Shown piece by piece: positions 42,483-52,530 of a stretch of 64,000 nucleotides of DNA. The translations under genes were made by a program, and so were the position numbers. Position 1 is the stretch's first letter; each line of letters opens with the position of its first letter. Source of the DNA: Streptomyces sp. NBC_00572 (GTDB lineage: Bacteria > Actinomycetota > Actinomycetes > Streptomycetales > Streptomycetaceae); contig NZ_JAPENX010000001.1 in NCBI RefSeq assembly GCF_026341815.1, positions 620,001 to 684,000 on the forward strand. Reading direction: 5' to 3'. The notes beneath the pieces are model-generated. The model was not told the origin of the DNA. It ran no database searches and saw only the letters and a program-made list of their open reading frames with translations.

Positions 42483-43261
42483 GTACGCCTCAGCTGGTCG
42501 TCCACCGTGACAAGGCGCTGATGGCCGAGGCGGCCGCCGCCCGGCTGATCACGAAGATCGTGGACGCCCAGGCCGCCCGTGGCTCCGCCTCGGTGGTGCT
42601 CACCGGCGGACGCAACGGCAACGGGCTGCTCGCGGCGCTCGGCGCGGCGCCCGCGCGGGACGCGGTCGACTGGTCACGGCTCGACCTGTGGTGGGGCGAC
42701 GAGCGCTTCCTGCCCGACGGCGACCCCGAGCGGAACGTCACCCAGGCCCGGGAGGCGCTGCTCGACCGGGTGCCGCTCGACCCGGCGCGGGTGCACGCCA
42801 TGCCGGCCTCGGACGGTCCGTTCGGCAGCGATGTCGACGCCGCCGCGGCCGCGTACGCGGAGGAGCTCGCCGCCGCCGCGGGTCCCGGCGACCACGGCGG
42901 GGTGCCGACCTTCGACGTCCTGATGCTGGGCGTCGGCCCGGACACCCATGTGGCCTCGCTCTTCCCGGAGCTGCCCGCGGTCCGTGAGACCGAGCGGACG
43001 GTGGTCGGCGTGCACGGCGCGCCCAAGCCGCCGCCGGTCCGGGTCTCGCTGACCCTGCCGGCGATCCGGGCGGCGAAGGAGGTCTGGCTGCTCGCGGCCG
43101 GTGAGGACAAGGCGAAGGCGGCGGCGATCGCGCTGTCGGGCGCGGGCGAGGTGCAGGCCCCGGCGGCGGGCGCCTACGGCCGCTCGCGCACGCTGTGGCT
43201 GCTGGACGCCGCGGCGGCCTCGGAGCTGCCGCGGAGTCTGTACCCGCCGGCGTCCGCCTGA
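42479..43261 (+). CDS. pgl: 6-phosphogluconolactonase
   Basis: A 260-residue lactonase of the DevB/NagB fold that hydrolyses 6-phosphogluconolactone made by Zwf. Family marks are SVVLTGGRNGNGLLAAL, LDLWWGDERFLPDGDPERN, FDVLMLGVGPDTHVASLFP and VSLTLPAIRAAKEVWLLAAGEDKA. The GTG start at 42479 forms a GTGA overlap with opcA. It is the last gene of the operon, followed by a hairpin shared with the converging gene. Confidence 0.94.
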   Translation: MSTPQLVVHRDKALMAEAAAARLITKIVDAQAARGSASVVLTGGRNGNGLLAALGAAPARDAVDWSRLDLWWGDERFLPDGDPERNVTQAREALLDRVPLDPARVHAMPASDGPFGSDVDAAAAAYAEELAAAAGPGDHGGVPTFDVLMLGVGPDTHVASLFPELPAVRETERTVVGVHGAPKPPPVRVSLTLPAIRAAKEVWLLAAGEDKAKAAAIALSGAGEVQAPAAGAYGRSRTLWLLDAAAASELPRSLYPPASA

Positions 43262-43272
43262 TCCGACGCCGT

Positions 43273-43308
43273 GGAGGCCCGGTTCACCCCTTGGTGGACC
43301 GGGCCTCC
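43273..43308. terminator. Bidirectional terminator after pgl
   Basis: GGAGGCCCGGT pairs perfectly with ACCGGGCCTCC; four of five further pairs (TCACC/GGTGG) extend the stem. It lies just after pgl and overlaps the last codons of the converging PH-domain gene. Confidence 0.85.
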
Positions 43309-44867
43309 CGCATGTCCCGGGTGTCCCGTGTCGGTACGGGTTCGAGGAAGGGCGTCAGCAGGTCAGGTACGGCCTCGGCGGCGAAGGTCAGGCCCTGACT
43401 CTGTCCCGCGTCGAGGATGTCGTAGGCGCCCGCTCCGGCCGCCGTGGTGGCGGTCAGCGTCAGGACGCCGGCCCGCCGCTGGAAGTACGACTGCTTGACG
43501 GTCCAGCCGATGACGCCGGAGCGCTGGAGGGCGACCGTGGCGCGCCGGACCGTACCCGAACGGGTCACCAGATAGGCGCCGCTGACGCCGTGGCCGAGAC
43601 CGCGGTACGCGTCGAGGGCGAACAGCACGGCGACCGGACCGAGGACGACCGCGCAGCCGCCCGCCACGTACAGCAGGGCCGGGGTGAGGAGGAGCCCGAG
43701 GAGGGCGAGGACCGCCACCGGCAGGAGGACGCTCGCCAGCGCCCAGCGCACCCTCCGGCTGCGGGCGGCCCGGGGGTGGGCGGCGAGGGGTGCCCCGGTG
43801 GGCGGCTCGGGCTCGCGCAGGACCTGGGCGGCGACCCGGTCGGCGACGGCCCGCTCCACGGCCGGCAGCAGGTTCTTGAGGTCGGCGTGCTTGTCGTCGT
43901 CGTCCTTGACGAGACCGGTGGCGACGGCGTCGACGCGGGCCGCCCCGAACATGCGGACGCCGAGCGGCTCGACCAGCTCGATGCCGCGCATCCTGCGCTC
44001 CTCTATGGAGACCGAGCGTGCGGTGAAGAGGCCGCGGGAGACCCGCAGGGTGCCGCCGGGCTCACGCTCCAGACGGTAGTTCCACCACATCTCGACCCAG
44101 AGGCCGAGGGCGCCGACGGCGCCGACGACGGTGGCGAGGAGGACCAGGGTGGCGATCGTCCAGGGGATGGAGACGTCCTGGAAACGGTCCCCTATCCAGT
44201 GGATGACCTTCCCCTGGGCGCCGAACCACTCGCTGACCTGCATGACCGCTCCTGCCGCCGCGCCGCCGAGGGCGGGGGCGAGGAAGGAGACGGGGGCGTA
44301 GCGGATCCAGCGCGGGTCGAGGGTCGCGAGGGCGGTGTCGTCGTCCGGGTCCTCGGGGGTGACGGCGGCGCGGGCGAGCAGCTCGCGGCGCAGCCGCTCT
44401 CCTTCGGCCCGGGTGACCAGGTCGAGTTCGAGCGTGGACTCACTGCCGCCGGTGTGCTCGCCGGTGCCGATGCGGACCTTGACGAGGCCGAGGACGCGCT
44501 GGAGCGGGTTGGCGGTGAGGTCGGCGCTGCGGATGCGCTCACGGGCGAGCGAGCGGCGCTGGACGACGAGGAGTCCGGTGTGGAGCTCGACCCGCTCGGT
44601 GCCGACGCGGTAGCGGGTGCGGCGGAGGCGGACGGTCTCGGCGACGACGTCGGCGAGCAGGGCGAGGGCGACGCCCGCGGCGACCCAGGCGACGGCCTCC
44701 CACAGCGGGCGCGGCCCGGCCAGTGCGAAGGTGACGGGCAGCGCGGCGCCGGCGAGGACACCGCCGAAGAGGACGACCCGGACGAGGACGGTACGGGGAT
44801 CGAGCCGCAGCCAGTCCGAGCCCTGGTTCTCCTCCACGGCGGGGGCCTTCTCCGGCGCCTCGCTCAT
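43284..44867 (-). CDS. PH-domain (bPH2/DUF304) membrane protein, YdbT-like
   Basis: A 527-residue protein with repeated bacterial PH (DUF304) domains and paired membrane helices, as in B. subtilis YdbT. First unit: helices around VLFGGVLAGAALPVTFALAG and AVAWVAAGVALALLADVVAE, then TRYRVGTERVELHTGLLVVQRRSLARERIRSADLTANPLQRVLGLVKVRI. A second unit contains YRLEREPGGTLRVSRGLFTARSVSIEERRMRGIEL. A third follows after VRWALASVLLPVAVLALLGLLL. ATG at 44867 overlaps the preceding YdbS-like gene. Role in envelope homeostasis is only suggested by the family. Confidence 0.85.
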   Translation of the reverse strand: MSEAPEKAPAVEENQGSDWLRLDPRTVLVRVVLFGGVLAGAALPVTFALAGPRPLWEAVAWVAAGVALALLADVVAETVRLRRTRYRVGTERVELHTGLLVVQRRSLARERIRSADLTANPLQRVLGLVKVRIGTGEHTGGSESTLELDLVTRAEGERLRRELLARAAVTPEDPDDDTALATLDPRWIRYAPVSFLAPALGGAAAGAVMQVSEWFGAQGKVIHWIGDRFQDVSIPWTIATLVLLATVVGAVGALGLWVEMWWNYRLEREPGGTLRVSRGLFTARSVSIEERRMRGIELVEPLGVRMFGAARVDAVATGLVKDDDDKHADLKNLLPAVERAVADRVAAQVLREPEPPTGAPLAAHPRAARSRRVRWALASVLLPVAVLALLGLLLTPALLYVAGGCAVVLGPVAVLFALDAYRGLGHGVSGAYLVTRSGTVRRATVALQRSGVIGWTVKQSYFQRRAGVLTLTATTAAGAGAYDILDAGQSQGLTFAAEAVPDLLTPFLEPVPTRDTRDMREARSTKG

Positions 44868-45364
44868 GTGGCGTCCCCGGGGGTGGCCTGGGTGATGACG
44901 GTCAGCCGCTCGGCGAGTTCGGCGGCCAGTTCGTGGTCGAGGCCCTCGATCCGGAGGGCGCCCTTGGAGGAGGCGGTGGTGACCGTGACGGTGGCGAGCC
45001 GGAAGAGCTGCTCCAGCGGACCGCGCGAGTGGTCGACGGTTTGGATCCGGGACATCGGCGCGATGCGCCACTCCTGCCAGAAGGCGCCCGTACGGACGTA
45101 GACGGCGTCCTCGGTGACCTCCCAGCGGTGCACCCGGAACCACCAGGCGGGGAAGAACGCGGTGCAGGCGAGGCCCACGGCCGCCACGGCCGCGGCCGAG
45201 ACGAGCAGCCAGAACCGGGCGGGTCCGATCAAGGCACCGAGGACGCCGAGGACCACCACCGGTACGGCGGTGGTGGCGAGGAGCCGGCTCCGCCACCAGG
45301 CGACGGCCCGCTCGTCCACGGCGTTCCTGGGCGGACGCAGCCGCACCGCGTTCTCCCCCGTCAT
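44864..45364 (-). CDS. PH-domain membrane protein, YdbS-like
   Basis: A 166-residue partner of the YdbT-like protein. Two adjacent helices (TTAVPVVVLGVLGALIGPARFWLLVSAAAVAAVGLACTAFF, which is really two helices joined by a short loop) precede one bPH2 domain: WEVTEDAVYVRTGAFWQEWRIAPMSRIQTVDHSRGPLEQLFRLATVTVTTASS. ATG at 45364 lies 4 nt after the pgi stop, so co-transcription with pgi is possible. Confidence 0.85.
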   Translation of the reverse strand: MTGENAVRLRPPRNAVDERAVAWWRSRLLATTAVPVVVLGVLGALIGPARFWLLVSAAAVAAVGLACTAFFPAWWFRVHRWEVTEDAVYVRTGAFWQEWRIAPMSRIQTVDHSRGPLEQLFRLATVTVTTASSKGALRIEGLDHELAAELAERLTVITQATPGDAT

Positions 45365-45368
45365 GGCT

Positions 45369-47021
45369 CTACCGTCCGCGCAGCGTGCGGTAGGCGGACA
45401 CGAGTCCGGCGGTGGAGCTGTCGAGGTGCTCGGCGCCCTCGCCCTCCGTCAGGACGGGCTCGATCCGCTTGGCGAGGACCTTGCCGAGTTCGACGCCCCA
45501 CTGGTCGAAGGAGTCGATGTTCCAGATGGCGCCCTGGACGAAGACCTTGTGCTCGTACAGCGCGATGAGCTGGCCGAGGACGGACGGGGTCAGTTCGTCG
45601 GCGAGGATCGTGGTGGTGGGGTGGTTGCCCTGGAAGGTCTTGTGCGGGACGAGCTCCTCGGGGACGCCCTCCGCCCGTACCTGCTCGGGGGTCTTGCCGA
45701 AGGCCAGCGCCTGGGTCTGGGCGAAGAAGTTGGCCATCAGCAGGTCGTGCTGGGCGACGAGACCGGGCAGCAGGTCGTCGACCGGCCGGGCGAAGCCGAT
45801 GAAGTCGGCCGGGATGACCTTGGTTCCCTGATGGATCAACTGGTAGTACGCGTGTTGCCCGTTGGTGCCCGGGGTGCCCCAGACGACGGGGCCGGTCTGC
45901 CAGTCGACCCGGTTGCCCTCGCGGTCCACCGACTTGCCGTTGGACTCCATGTCGAGCTGCTGGAGGTAGGCGGTGAACTTGGAGAGGTAGTGCGAGTACG
46001 GCAGGACGGCGTGCGACTGGGCGTCGAAGAAGGCGCCGTACCAGACGCCGAGGAGGCCGAGCAGCAGCGGCGCGTTCTCCTCGGGCGGGGCGGTGCGGAA
46101 GTGCTCGTCGACGAGGTGGAAGCCGTCGAGCATCTCGCGGAAGCGCTCCGGGCCGATGGCGATCATCAGGGAGAGGCCGATGGCGGAGTCGTACGAGTAG
46201 CGGCCGCCGACCCAGTCCCAGAACTCGAACATGTTCGCGGTGTCGATGCCGAACTCCTCGACCTTCTCCGCGTTGGTCGAGAGGGCGACGAAGTGCTTGG
46301 CGACGGCCGTCTGGTCGGCCCGCAGGTCGGTGAGGAGCCAGTTCCGCGCGGAGGTGGCGTTGGTGATCGTCTCGATGGTGGTGAAGGTCTTCGAGGCGAC
46401 GATGAACAGCGTCTCGGCCGGGTCGAGGTCACGGACGGCCTCGTGGAGGTCGGCGCCGTCGACGTTGGAGACGAAACGGAGCGTCAGGTCCCGCTGGGTG
46501 AAGGAGCGCAGGACCTCGTAGGCCATGGCGGGACCGAGGTCGGAGCCGCCGATTCCGATGTTGACGATGTTCTTGATCGGCTTGCCGGTGTGCCCGGTCC
46601 ACTCGCCCGCGCGGACCTTGTCGGCGAACGCGCCCATCTTGTCGAGGACGGCGTGCACGCCGGGGACGACGTTCTCCCCGTCGGCCTCGATCACGGCCCC
46701 GCGGGGGGCGCGGAGCGCGGTGTGGAGGACCGCCCGGTCCTCGGTGGTGTTGATCTTCTCGCCGCGGAACATGGCGTCGCGCAGCTCGGCGACGCCGGTG
46801 ACGGCGGCCAGTTCGCGCAGCAGGGTCAGCGTCTCGTCGGTGACGAGGTGCTTGGAGTAGTCCAGGTAGAGGTCGCCGACGCGCAGGGCGTAGCCGGTGC
46901 CACGCTCCTGGTCCGCGGCGAACAGGTCCCGCAGATGGGTCTCGCCCAGCTGCTCACGGTGCTTGCCGAGGGCCGCCCACTCGGGCAGCCGGTTGAGCCT
47001 GGTGCGGCCTTCGTTGTTCAT
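45369..47021 (-). CDS. pgi: Glucose-6-phosphate isomerase
   Basis: A 550-residue isomerase linking glucose-6-phosphate and fructose-6-phosphate. Signature one is [20 protein letters not shown] (in this protein [17 protein letters not shown]), signature two [20 protein letters not shown] region; the catalytic Glu lies in [27 protein letters not shown] and [14 protein letters not shown] bind phosphate and sugar. ATG at 47021 gives the common family start; ATG at 47030 adds three residues. Two oppositely used sugar-phosphate routes, pentose phosphate and glycolysis, thus lie side by side. Confidence 0.94.
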   Translation of the reverse strand: MNNEGRTRLNRLPEWAALGKHREQLGETHLRDLFAADQERGTGYALRVGDLYLDYSKHLVTDETLTLLRELAAVTGVAELRDAMFRGEKINTTEDRAVLHTALRAPRGAVIEADGENVVPGVHAVLDKMGAFADKVRAGEWTGHTGKPIKNIVNIGIGGSDLGPAMAYEVLRSFTQRDLTLRFVSNVDGADLHEAVRDLDPAETLFIVASKTFTTIETITNATSARNWLLTDLRADQTAVAKHFVALSTNAEKVEEFGIDTANMFEFWDWVGGRYSYDSAIGLSLMIAIGPERFREMLDGFHLVDEHFRTAPPEENAPLLLGLLGVWYGAFFDAQSHAVLPYSHYLSKFTAYLQQLDMESNGKSVDREGNRVDWQTGPVVWGTPGTNGQHAYYQLIHQGTKVIPADFIGFARPVDDLLPGLVAQHDLLMANFFAQTQALAFGKTPEQVRAEGVPEELVPHKTFQGNHPTTTILADELTPSVLGQLIALYEHKVFVQGAIWNIDSFDQWGVELGKVLAKRIEPVLTEGEGAEHLDSSTAGLVSAYRTLRGR

Positions 47022-47077
47022 CTCGGACATCGCCCACTTCTTCTCGTACTGCTTGTCTGCCCCGCTGCGTCTCCAAC

Positions 47078-48292
47078 TTAATTGATCAGAGGGGCGAGCG
47101 ACGCGACGGCGAGCGCGAACAGCGCCGCCGCGAGCAGGGCCGGTGTGAGCGGGCCCCAGCCGGCGGCCGCCGCGCCGCCGAGAAGAGCCCCGAGCGGGGC
47201 ACCCGCGACGGCGAGGGTGCGGAAGGCCGCGGCGATGCGGCCGAGCATGCCCTCGGGGGCGCGCTCCTGCATGAGGGTCGTCTGCTGGACGTTCCACACC
47301 GTCCCCATGAAGCCGAACACCGCCATGGCCCCGATCGCCACCCCGAGGACGGGCACGGTCCCCAGCAGGACGAGGCAGCCGGTCTGGACGGTCCCGGCGA
47401 GGAGCACCGCCCGTATCCTTCCGGTCCGTTCGGCGATCCGGCGGGCGAGGAACCCGCCGGCGACACCGCCCGCCGCGAAGGCGGTGATGGTGGCCGCGTA
47501 TCCCGTATCGCCCGCGTGGAGGCCGTCGGTGACCAGGACGACGAGGGTGGCGATGAGAGCGCCCATGCCGATGTTGCACAGGGTGGTGGCCGTGCAGAGC
47601 CGGCGCAGGGACCGGTCCCCGCGCAGCACGGCCAGCCCCGCGGCCATCTCGGCCCGGAGGGTGGATCCGGCGGGGCGGGGCGGCCGCTCGGGCGCCCCGG
47701 TCCGCAGGGAGGCGATGAGCAGCGCGGCCAGGACGTAGGTGACGGCGTCGGCGGCGTACGGTGCGGCAGGCCCGGCGAGGAGCAGGGCCGGCACCAGGGG
47801 CGCGGCGAGGAGTCCGCCCGCGAGCTGCTGACCGGTCATCAGGCGGGCGTTGGCCCCGGCCAGGGTCTCGGTGGGCACGAGGGCGGGGAGCAGCGCTGTG
47901 GCGGCGTTGTCGAAGAGGGTCTGCAGGGTCGTCAGGGCGAAGGCGAGGACGAGCAGCAGGGCGATGCCGGCGTGTCCGAGTGCGACGGCGACGGCGAACG
48001 CGGCCACGAGCGCGCCCCGTACGAGGTCGACGGCCCACATGGCCCGCCGCTGGTCGACGCGGTCGGCGACGGCCCCGCCGAGCAGCCCGAAGAGCAGCCA
48101 GGGCAGGAAGCCGCAGGCGGTGACCGAGGCGATGAGGAGGGGGTCGTCGGTGAGCGAGGCGGCGAGCAGGGGCATCGCGGCGGTGCGCAGCGAGTCGCCG
48201 AACCGGGAGACGACGGCGGCCGTCCACAGCCTCCCGAAGCCACCCCGCCAGGCGGGTACGGCTTTGCCGCCCGCTGTCGCCGTCATCGCCAT
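47078..48292 (-). CDS. MFS transporter (EntS/DHA3-like)
   Basis: A 404-residue 12-helix major facilitator. The loop between helices 2 and 3 carries [22 protein letters not shown] (the MFS motif A form), and the matching segment in the second half is [34 protein letters not shown] and [29 protein letters not shown] are typical of the DHA3 (EntS, MefA) exporters. ATG at 48292; ATG at 48286 is nearly as good. It lies 56 nt upstream of pgi on the same strand. Substrate unknown. Confidence 0.88.
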   Translation of the reverse strand: MAMTATAGGKAVPAWRGGFGRLWTAAVVSRFGDSLRTAAMPLLAASLTDDPLLIASVTACGFLPWLLFGLLGGAVADRVDQRRAMWAVDLVRGALVAAFAVAVALGHAGIALLLVLAFALTTLQTLFDNAATALLPALVPTETLAGANARLMTGQQLAGGLLAAPLVPALLLAGPAAPYAADAVTYVLAALLIASLRTGAPERPPRPAGSTLRAEMAAGLAVLRGDRSLRRLCTATTLCNIGMGALIATLVVLVTDGLHAGDTGYAATITAFAAGGVAGGFLARRIAERTGRIRAVLLAGTVQTGCLVLLGTVPVLGVAIGAMAVFGFMGTVWNVQQTTLMQERAPEGMLGRIAAAFRTLAVAGAPLGALLGGAAAAGWGPLTPALLAAALFALAVASLAPLIN

Positions 48293-48387
48293 CGTGCACG
48301 CCCCCCCGGTCGTCCTCCGGACCCGAAGATCCCTTCTCGACCGACGTTAACGGGCACCACTGACAACGGTCCGGTGCGCGTGCGGAG

Positions 48388-48442
48388 ATGACGAACGGGC
48401 CTTGCCCGCGAACCGAGTTCGCGGGCAAGGCCCGTTCGTCAT
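48388..48442 (-). terminator. Strong terminator after the rbpA paralogue
   Basis: A 25-bp perfect stem, beginning ATGACGAACGGGCC, surrounds the loop CCGAG, 15 nt after the stop. It is the longest hairpin in the window. Confidence 0.92.
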
Positions 48443-48457
48443 ACCGTCACACCGTGC

Positions 48458-48793
48458 TCAGATCTCGCCGCGCAGCTTGGCCAGCGCTTCGGCGAGGATC
48501 GCCTCGCCGTCCGCGTCGCTGCGCCGCTCACGCACATAGGCGAGGTGGGTCTTGTACGGCTCCGTGCGCGGCGGGTCCGGCGGGTTGTCCCGGTCCTGAC
48601 CGGCCGGGAAGCCGCACCGTGGGCAGTCCCAGGTCTCCGGGATCGCCGCGTCGCTGGCGAAGCTCGGCTGCGTCTCGTGCCCGTTCGAGCACCAGAAGGA
48701 GATGCGGGCGCGCGGCGCCGATTCGCCCCGCTCGGCCTCGCCCATCGGCCCCGCTCCGACCCGGCTTCCCCGGATCGCGTTGCCACTTGCCAC
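48458..48793 (-). CDS. RbpA-family RNA polymerase-binding protein (second paralogue type)
   Basis: A 111-residue RbpA-family protein. RbpA binds RNA polymerase and the principal sigma factor and stabilises open complexes in actinobacteria. Here residues 1-28 are the N-terminal tail (NAIRGSRVGAGPMGEAE), 29-70 the core with zinc-type residues C35, H39, C57 and C60, and the end KTHLAYVRERRSDADGEAILAEALAKLRGEI is the sigma-interacting helix. It differs clearly from the SCO1421-type RbpA sequence I remember, so it is probably the paralogue called RbpB. GTG start at 48793 with GGGAG. Confidence 0.85.
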   Translation of the reverse strand: MASGNAIRGSRVGAGPMGEAERGESAPRARISFWCSNGHETQPSFASDAAIPETWDCPRCGFPAGQDRDNPPDPPRTEPYKTHLAYVRERRSDADGEAILAEALAKLRGEI

Positions 48794-48832
48794 GGTCGTA
48801 ACTCCCTGCGTGATGGTGCTCGAAGATGCCCC

Positions 48833-48860
48833 AGTCTACGTAAGGCCCAACGCGCGTCCA
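48833..48860 (-). promoter_or_regulatory. Candidate promoter of the rbpA paralogue
   Basis: On the minus strand TGGACG (-35) and TAGACT (-10, 48838-48833) are separated by 16 nt, giving a leader of about 35 nt to the GTG at 48793. Confidence 0.5.
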
Positions 48861-48870
48861 GTGTTCGGAG

Positions 48871-49107
48871 TTACCCGTCCAACTTCATCAGCAGACCAAG
48901 TACCACAATGCAGGCGAACCAGAGCAGACCGACCACGACGGTGATCCGGTCCAGGTTGCGCTCGGCGACCGAGGACCCACCGACGGAAGACTGCATTCCG
49001 CCGCCGAACATGTCGGAGAGGCCGCCACCCTTCCCCTTGTGCATCAGCACGAGCAGCATCAGCAGCCCGCTGAAGACGATGAGGGCGATCGAGAACCCCA
49101 TAACCAC
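48871..49107 (-). CDS. secG: Preprotein translocase subunit SecG
   Basis: A 78-residue SecG with two membrane helices, GFSIALIVFSGLLMLLVLMHK and RITVVVGLLWFACIVVLGLLM, joined by the family loop GKGGGLSDMFGGGMQSSVGGSSVAERN. It stabilises SecYE during protein export. GTG at 49107 is chosen over the ATG two codons later because known streptomycete SecG begins MVMGFS. A CTTATA-complement -10 at 49129-49134 suggests its own promoter after the tpiA terminator. Confidence 0.93.
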   Translation of the reverse strand: MVMGFSIALIVFSGLLMLLVLMHKGKGGGLSDMFGGGMQSSVGGSSVAERNLDRITVVVGLLWFACIVVLGLLMKLDG

Positions 49108-49138
49108 GGCTGGACCAACTTCCTCGGACTTATACGGA

Positions 49139-49166
49139 CGGGGGCCGGGCACCTGCCCGACCCCCG
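49139..49166 (-). terminator. Terminator between tpiA and secG
   Basis: CGGGGGCCGGGC and GCCCGACCCCCG pair with one bulge around ACCT, 33-60 nt after the tpiA stop. Confidence 0.75.
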
Positions 49167-49198
49167 CAAGGGTACGACGTAACTCCGCTACCGCATAC

Positions 49199-49978
49199 TC
49201 ACTGGTCGCGGAAGCGGGCGATCTTGACGAACTCGTCGGCGTCCAGCGCCGCGCCGCCCACCAGGGCGCCGTCGACGTCCGGCTGCGCCATGATCGCGGC
49301 GACGTTGCCCGACTTGACCGAGCCGCCGTACTGGATGCGGACCTTGTCGGCCAGCTCCTGCGAGTACAGCTCCGCGAGGCGGCCGCGGATCGCCCCGCAG
49401 ACCTCCTGCGCGTCCTCGGGGGTGGCGACCTCGCCGGTGCCGATGGCCCACACCGGCTCGTACGCGATCACGATGGTCTCGGCCTGCTCGGCCGGGACGT
49501 CCTTCAGGCCGCCGTCGAGCTGGGCGAGGGTGTACTCGACCTGGTTGCCGGCCTTGCGGACGTCGAGGCCCTCGCCGACGCAGAGGATCGGGGTCACGCC
49601 GTGCTTGAAGGCGGCCTTCACCTTGGCGTTGCAGACCTCGTCGTTCTCGGCGTGGTACTGCCGGCGCTCGGAGTGACCGACGGCGACGTAGGCGCACTTC
49701 AGCTTGGACAGCATCAGGCCCGAGATCTCGCCGGTGTAGGCACCGGAGTCGTGCGCCGAGATGTCCTGGGCGCCGTACTTGATCTTGAGCTTGTCGCCGT
49801 CGATCAGGGTCTGGACGGACCGCAGATCGGTGAAGGGGACCAGGACCGCGACCTCACAGGCGTCGTAGTCCTTGTCGGTCAGGGCGAAGGCGAGCTTCTG
49901 GACGTGGGCGATGGCCTCGAGGTGGTTGAGGTTCATCTTCCAGTTCCCCGCCATCAGCGGGGTGCGGGTGCTGCTCAT
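49199..49978 (-). CDS. tpiA: Triosephosphate isomerase
   Basis: A 259-residue TIM-barrel enzyme interconverting dihydroxyacetone phosphate and glyceraldehyde 3-phosphate. Catalytic residues are all visible: N12 and K14 in GNWKMN, H101 in VGHSERR and E173 in [21 protein letters not shown] binds phosphate. ATG at 49978 lies 7 nt after the pgk stop. It is the last gene of gap-pgk-tpiA. Confidence 0.96.
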   Translation of the reverse strand: MSSTRTPLMAGNWKMNLNHLEAIAHVQKLAFALTDKDYDACEVAVLVPFTDLRSVQTLIDGDKLKIKYGAQDISAHDSGAYTGEISGLMLSKLKCAYVAVGHSERRQYHAENDEVCNAKVKAAFKHGVTPILCVGEGLDVRKAGNQVEYTLAQLDGGLKDVPAEQAETIVIAYEPVWAIGTGEVATPEDAQEVCGAIRGRLAELYSQELADKVRIQYGGSVKSGNVAAIMAQPDVDGALVGGAALDADEFVKIARFRDQ

Positions 49979-49985
49979 GAAAGGG

Positions 49986-51197
49986 TCAGTCCTCCAGTGC
50001 GGCGAGGCCGGGAAGCGTCTTGCCCTCGAGGTACTCGAGGGAGGCGCCGCCGCCGGTCGAAATGTGGCCGAATGCCTGCTCGTCGAAGCCCAGGATCCGG
50101 ACGGCGGCGGCGGAGTCGCCACCACCGACGACCGTGAAGGCCGGGGAGTCGACGAGCGCCTGGGCGACGGCCCGGGTGCCCTCGGCGTAGTCGGGGTGCT
50201 CGAAGACGCCCATCGGGCCGTTCCAGAAGATGGTGGCCGCGTCGGCGAGCTTCGAGGCGTAGAGCTTACGGGTCTCGGGACCGATGTCCAGACCCATCCG
50301 GCCGGCCGGGATGGCGTCCCCGGCGACGGTCTCCGGGTGGGCCGGGGCCTTGGTCTTCATGTCCGGGAACTCGGCCGAGACCAGGACGTCGACGGGGAGC
50401 ACGAACTCCACGCCGCGCTCCGTCGCGCGCGCCAGGTACTCCTGGACCACCGGGATCTGGTCCTCCTGGAGCAGCGAGGTGCCGACCTCGTGGCCCTGGG
50501 CCTTGAGGAAGGTGAAGACCATGCCGCCACCGACGAGGATGCGGTCGGCCTTCTCCAGGAGGTGGTCGATCACGCCGAGCTTGTCGGAGACCTTGGAGCC
50601 GCCGAGCACGACCGCGTACGGCCGCTGGACGTCCTCCGTGAGCTTCTTCAGAACGCCCACCTCGGTGGCGATGAGGTAGCCCGCGGCGTGCGGCAGGCGC
50701 GCCGGGAGGTCGAAGACCGAGGCGTGCTTGCGGTGCACGGCGCCGAAGCCGTCGCCGACGTAGACGTCGGCGAGGGCGGCCAGCTGGTCCGCGAACGCGC
50801 CGCGCTCGGCGTCGTCCTTGGAGGTCTCGCCGGCGTTGAACCGAAGGTTCTCGATGACGGCGACCTGGCCGTCGGCGAGGCCGGCGACGGTGGCGGTGGC
50901 GGACTCGCCGACCGTGTCCGTCGCGAAGGCCACCTCGGCGCCGAGGAGCTCGCCGAGGCGAGCGGCGGCCGGGGCGAGCGAGAACGCCGGGTCCGGGGCA
51001 CCCTTCGGGCGGCCCAGGTGCGAGGCGACCACGACGCGGGCACCCGCGTCGGCGAGCGCCTTGACCGTGGGGACGACGGCGCGGATGCGGCCGTCGTCGG
51101 TGATGGTGGTGCCGTCGAGCGGCACGTTGAGATCGGCGCGGACGAACACCCGCTTGCCGGAGACGCCTTCGGCGAGAAGCTCGTCGATCGTCTTCAT
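49986..51197 (-). CDS. pgk: Phosphoglycerate kinase
   Basis: A 403-residue glycolytic kinase making ATP from 1,3-bisphosphoglycerate. The N-terminal signature is [15 protein letters not shown], with SHLGRPKG and ENLRFNAGE in the basic patch; the nucleotide domain has [21 protein letters not shown] and [11 protein letters not shown] near the end. ATG at 51197 follows gap by 104 nt that include a nested hairpin, so its transcript level may be set separately from gap. Confidence 0.96.
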   Translation of the reverse strand: MKTIDELLAEGVSGKRVFVRADLNVPLDGTTITDDGRIRAVVPTVKALADAGARVVVASHLGRPKGAPDPAFSLAPAAARLGELLGAEVAFATDTVGESATATVAGLADGQVAVIENLRFNAGETSKDDAERGAFADQLAALADVYVGDGFGAVHRKHASVFDLPARLPHAAGYLIATEVGVLKKLTEDVQRPYAVVLGGSKVSDKLGVIDHLLEKADRILVGGGMVFTFLKAQGHEVGTSLLQEDQIPVVQEYLARATERGVEFVLPVDVLVSAEFPDMKTKAPAHPETVAGDAIPAGRMGLDIGPETRKLYASKLADAATIFWNGPMGVFEHPDYAEGTRAVAQALVDSPAFTVVGGGDSAAAVRILGFDEQAFGHISTGGGASLEYLEGKTLPGLAALED

Positions 51198-51235
51198 CTG
51201 TCACAGACTCCTTGGTACGCGGTGGAGCACACAAA

Positions 51236-51275
51236 CAGGGCTCGCACAGCGCTGCGTTGCGCTGCCCGAGCCCTG
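51236..51275 (-). terminator. Nested hairpin between gap and pgk
   Basis: CAGGGCTCG pairs with CGAGCCCTG (outer stem), and CAGCG with CGCTG inside it. With no T-tract, it may be a partial terminator or mRNA-stabilising structure at the 3' end of gap. Confidence 0.7.
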
Positions 51276-51301
51276 CTCACATCGAAAGCCTGCCCTGAAG
51301 T

Positions 51302-52327
<1,026 letters not shown>

Positions 52328-52334
52328 TTAGGTA

Positions 52335-52373
52335 CGCCGGTGTGCTCGACGCCGGCGAGATTTTTGTTTTTTG
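52335..52373. promoter_or_regulatory. gap leader hairpin with T-rich tract
   Basis: CGCCGG (52335-52340) pairs with CCGGCG (52352-52357), followed on the plus strand by TTTTTGTTTTTT (52361-52372). In the gap transcript this is an A-rich run before a hairpin. A minus-strand -10 TAGGGT is at 52400-52395. Read on the plus strand it resembles an intrinsic terminator that could block antisense transcription. Confidence 0.5.
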
Positions 52374-52467
52374 GGATGTCCCCGACCGCTTACGACCCTA
52401 CCCCCACAGGACCCCGGCAGTGACATCCAGCTCATCCGTACGAGCCCGGAAAGTGAGGGAAAACGGC

Positions 52468-52503
52468 CGACGGCCCGTACCTACCAACGGGTACGGGCCG
52501 TCG
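52468..52503 (-). terminator. Terminator after the M14 carboxypeptidase gene
   Basis: A perfect 14-bp stem CGACGGCCCGTACC with its complement and an 8-nt loop, 28 nt beyond the carboxypeptidase stop and upstream of the gap promoter. Confidence 0.88.
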
Positions 52504-52530
52504 TGGGACCTTTGTCCCCACTACTCTCCG

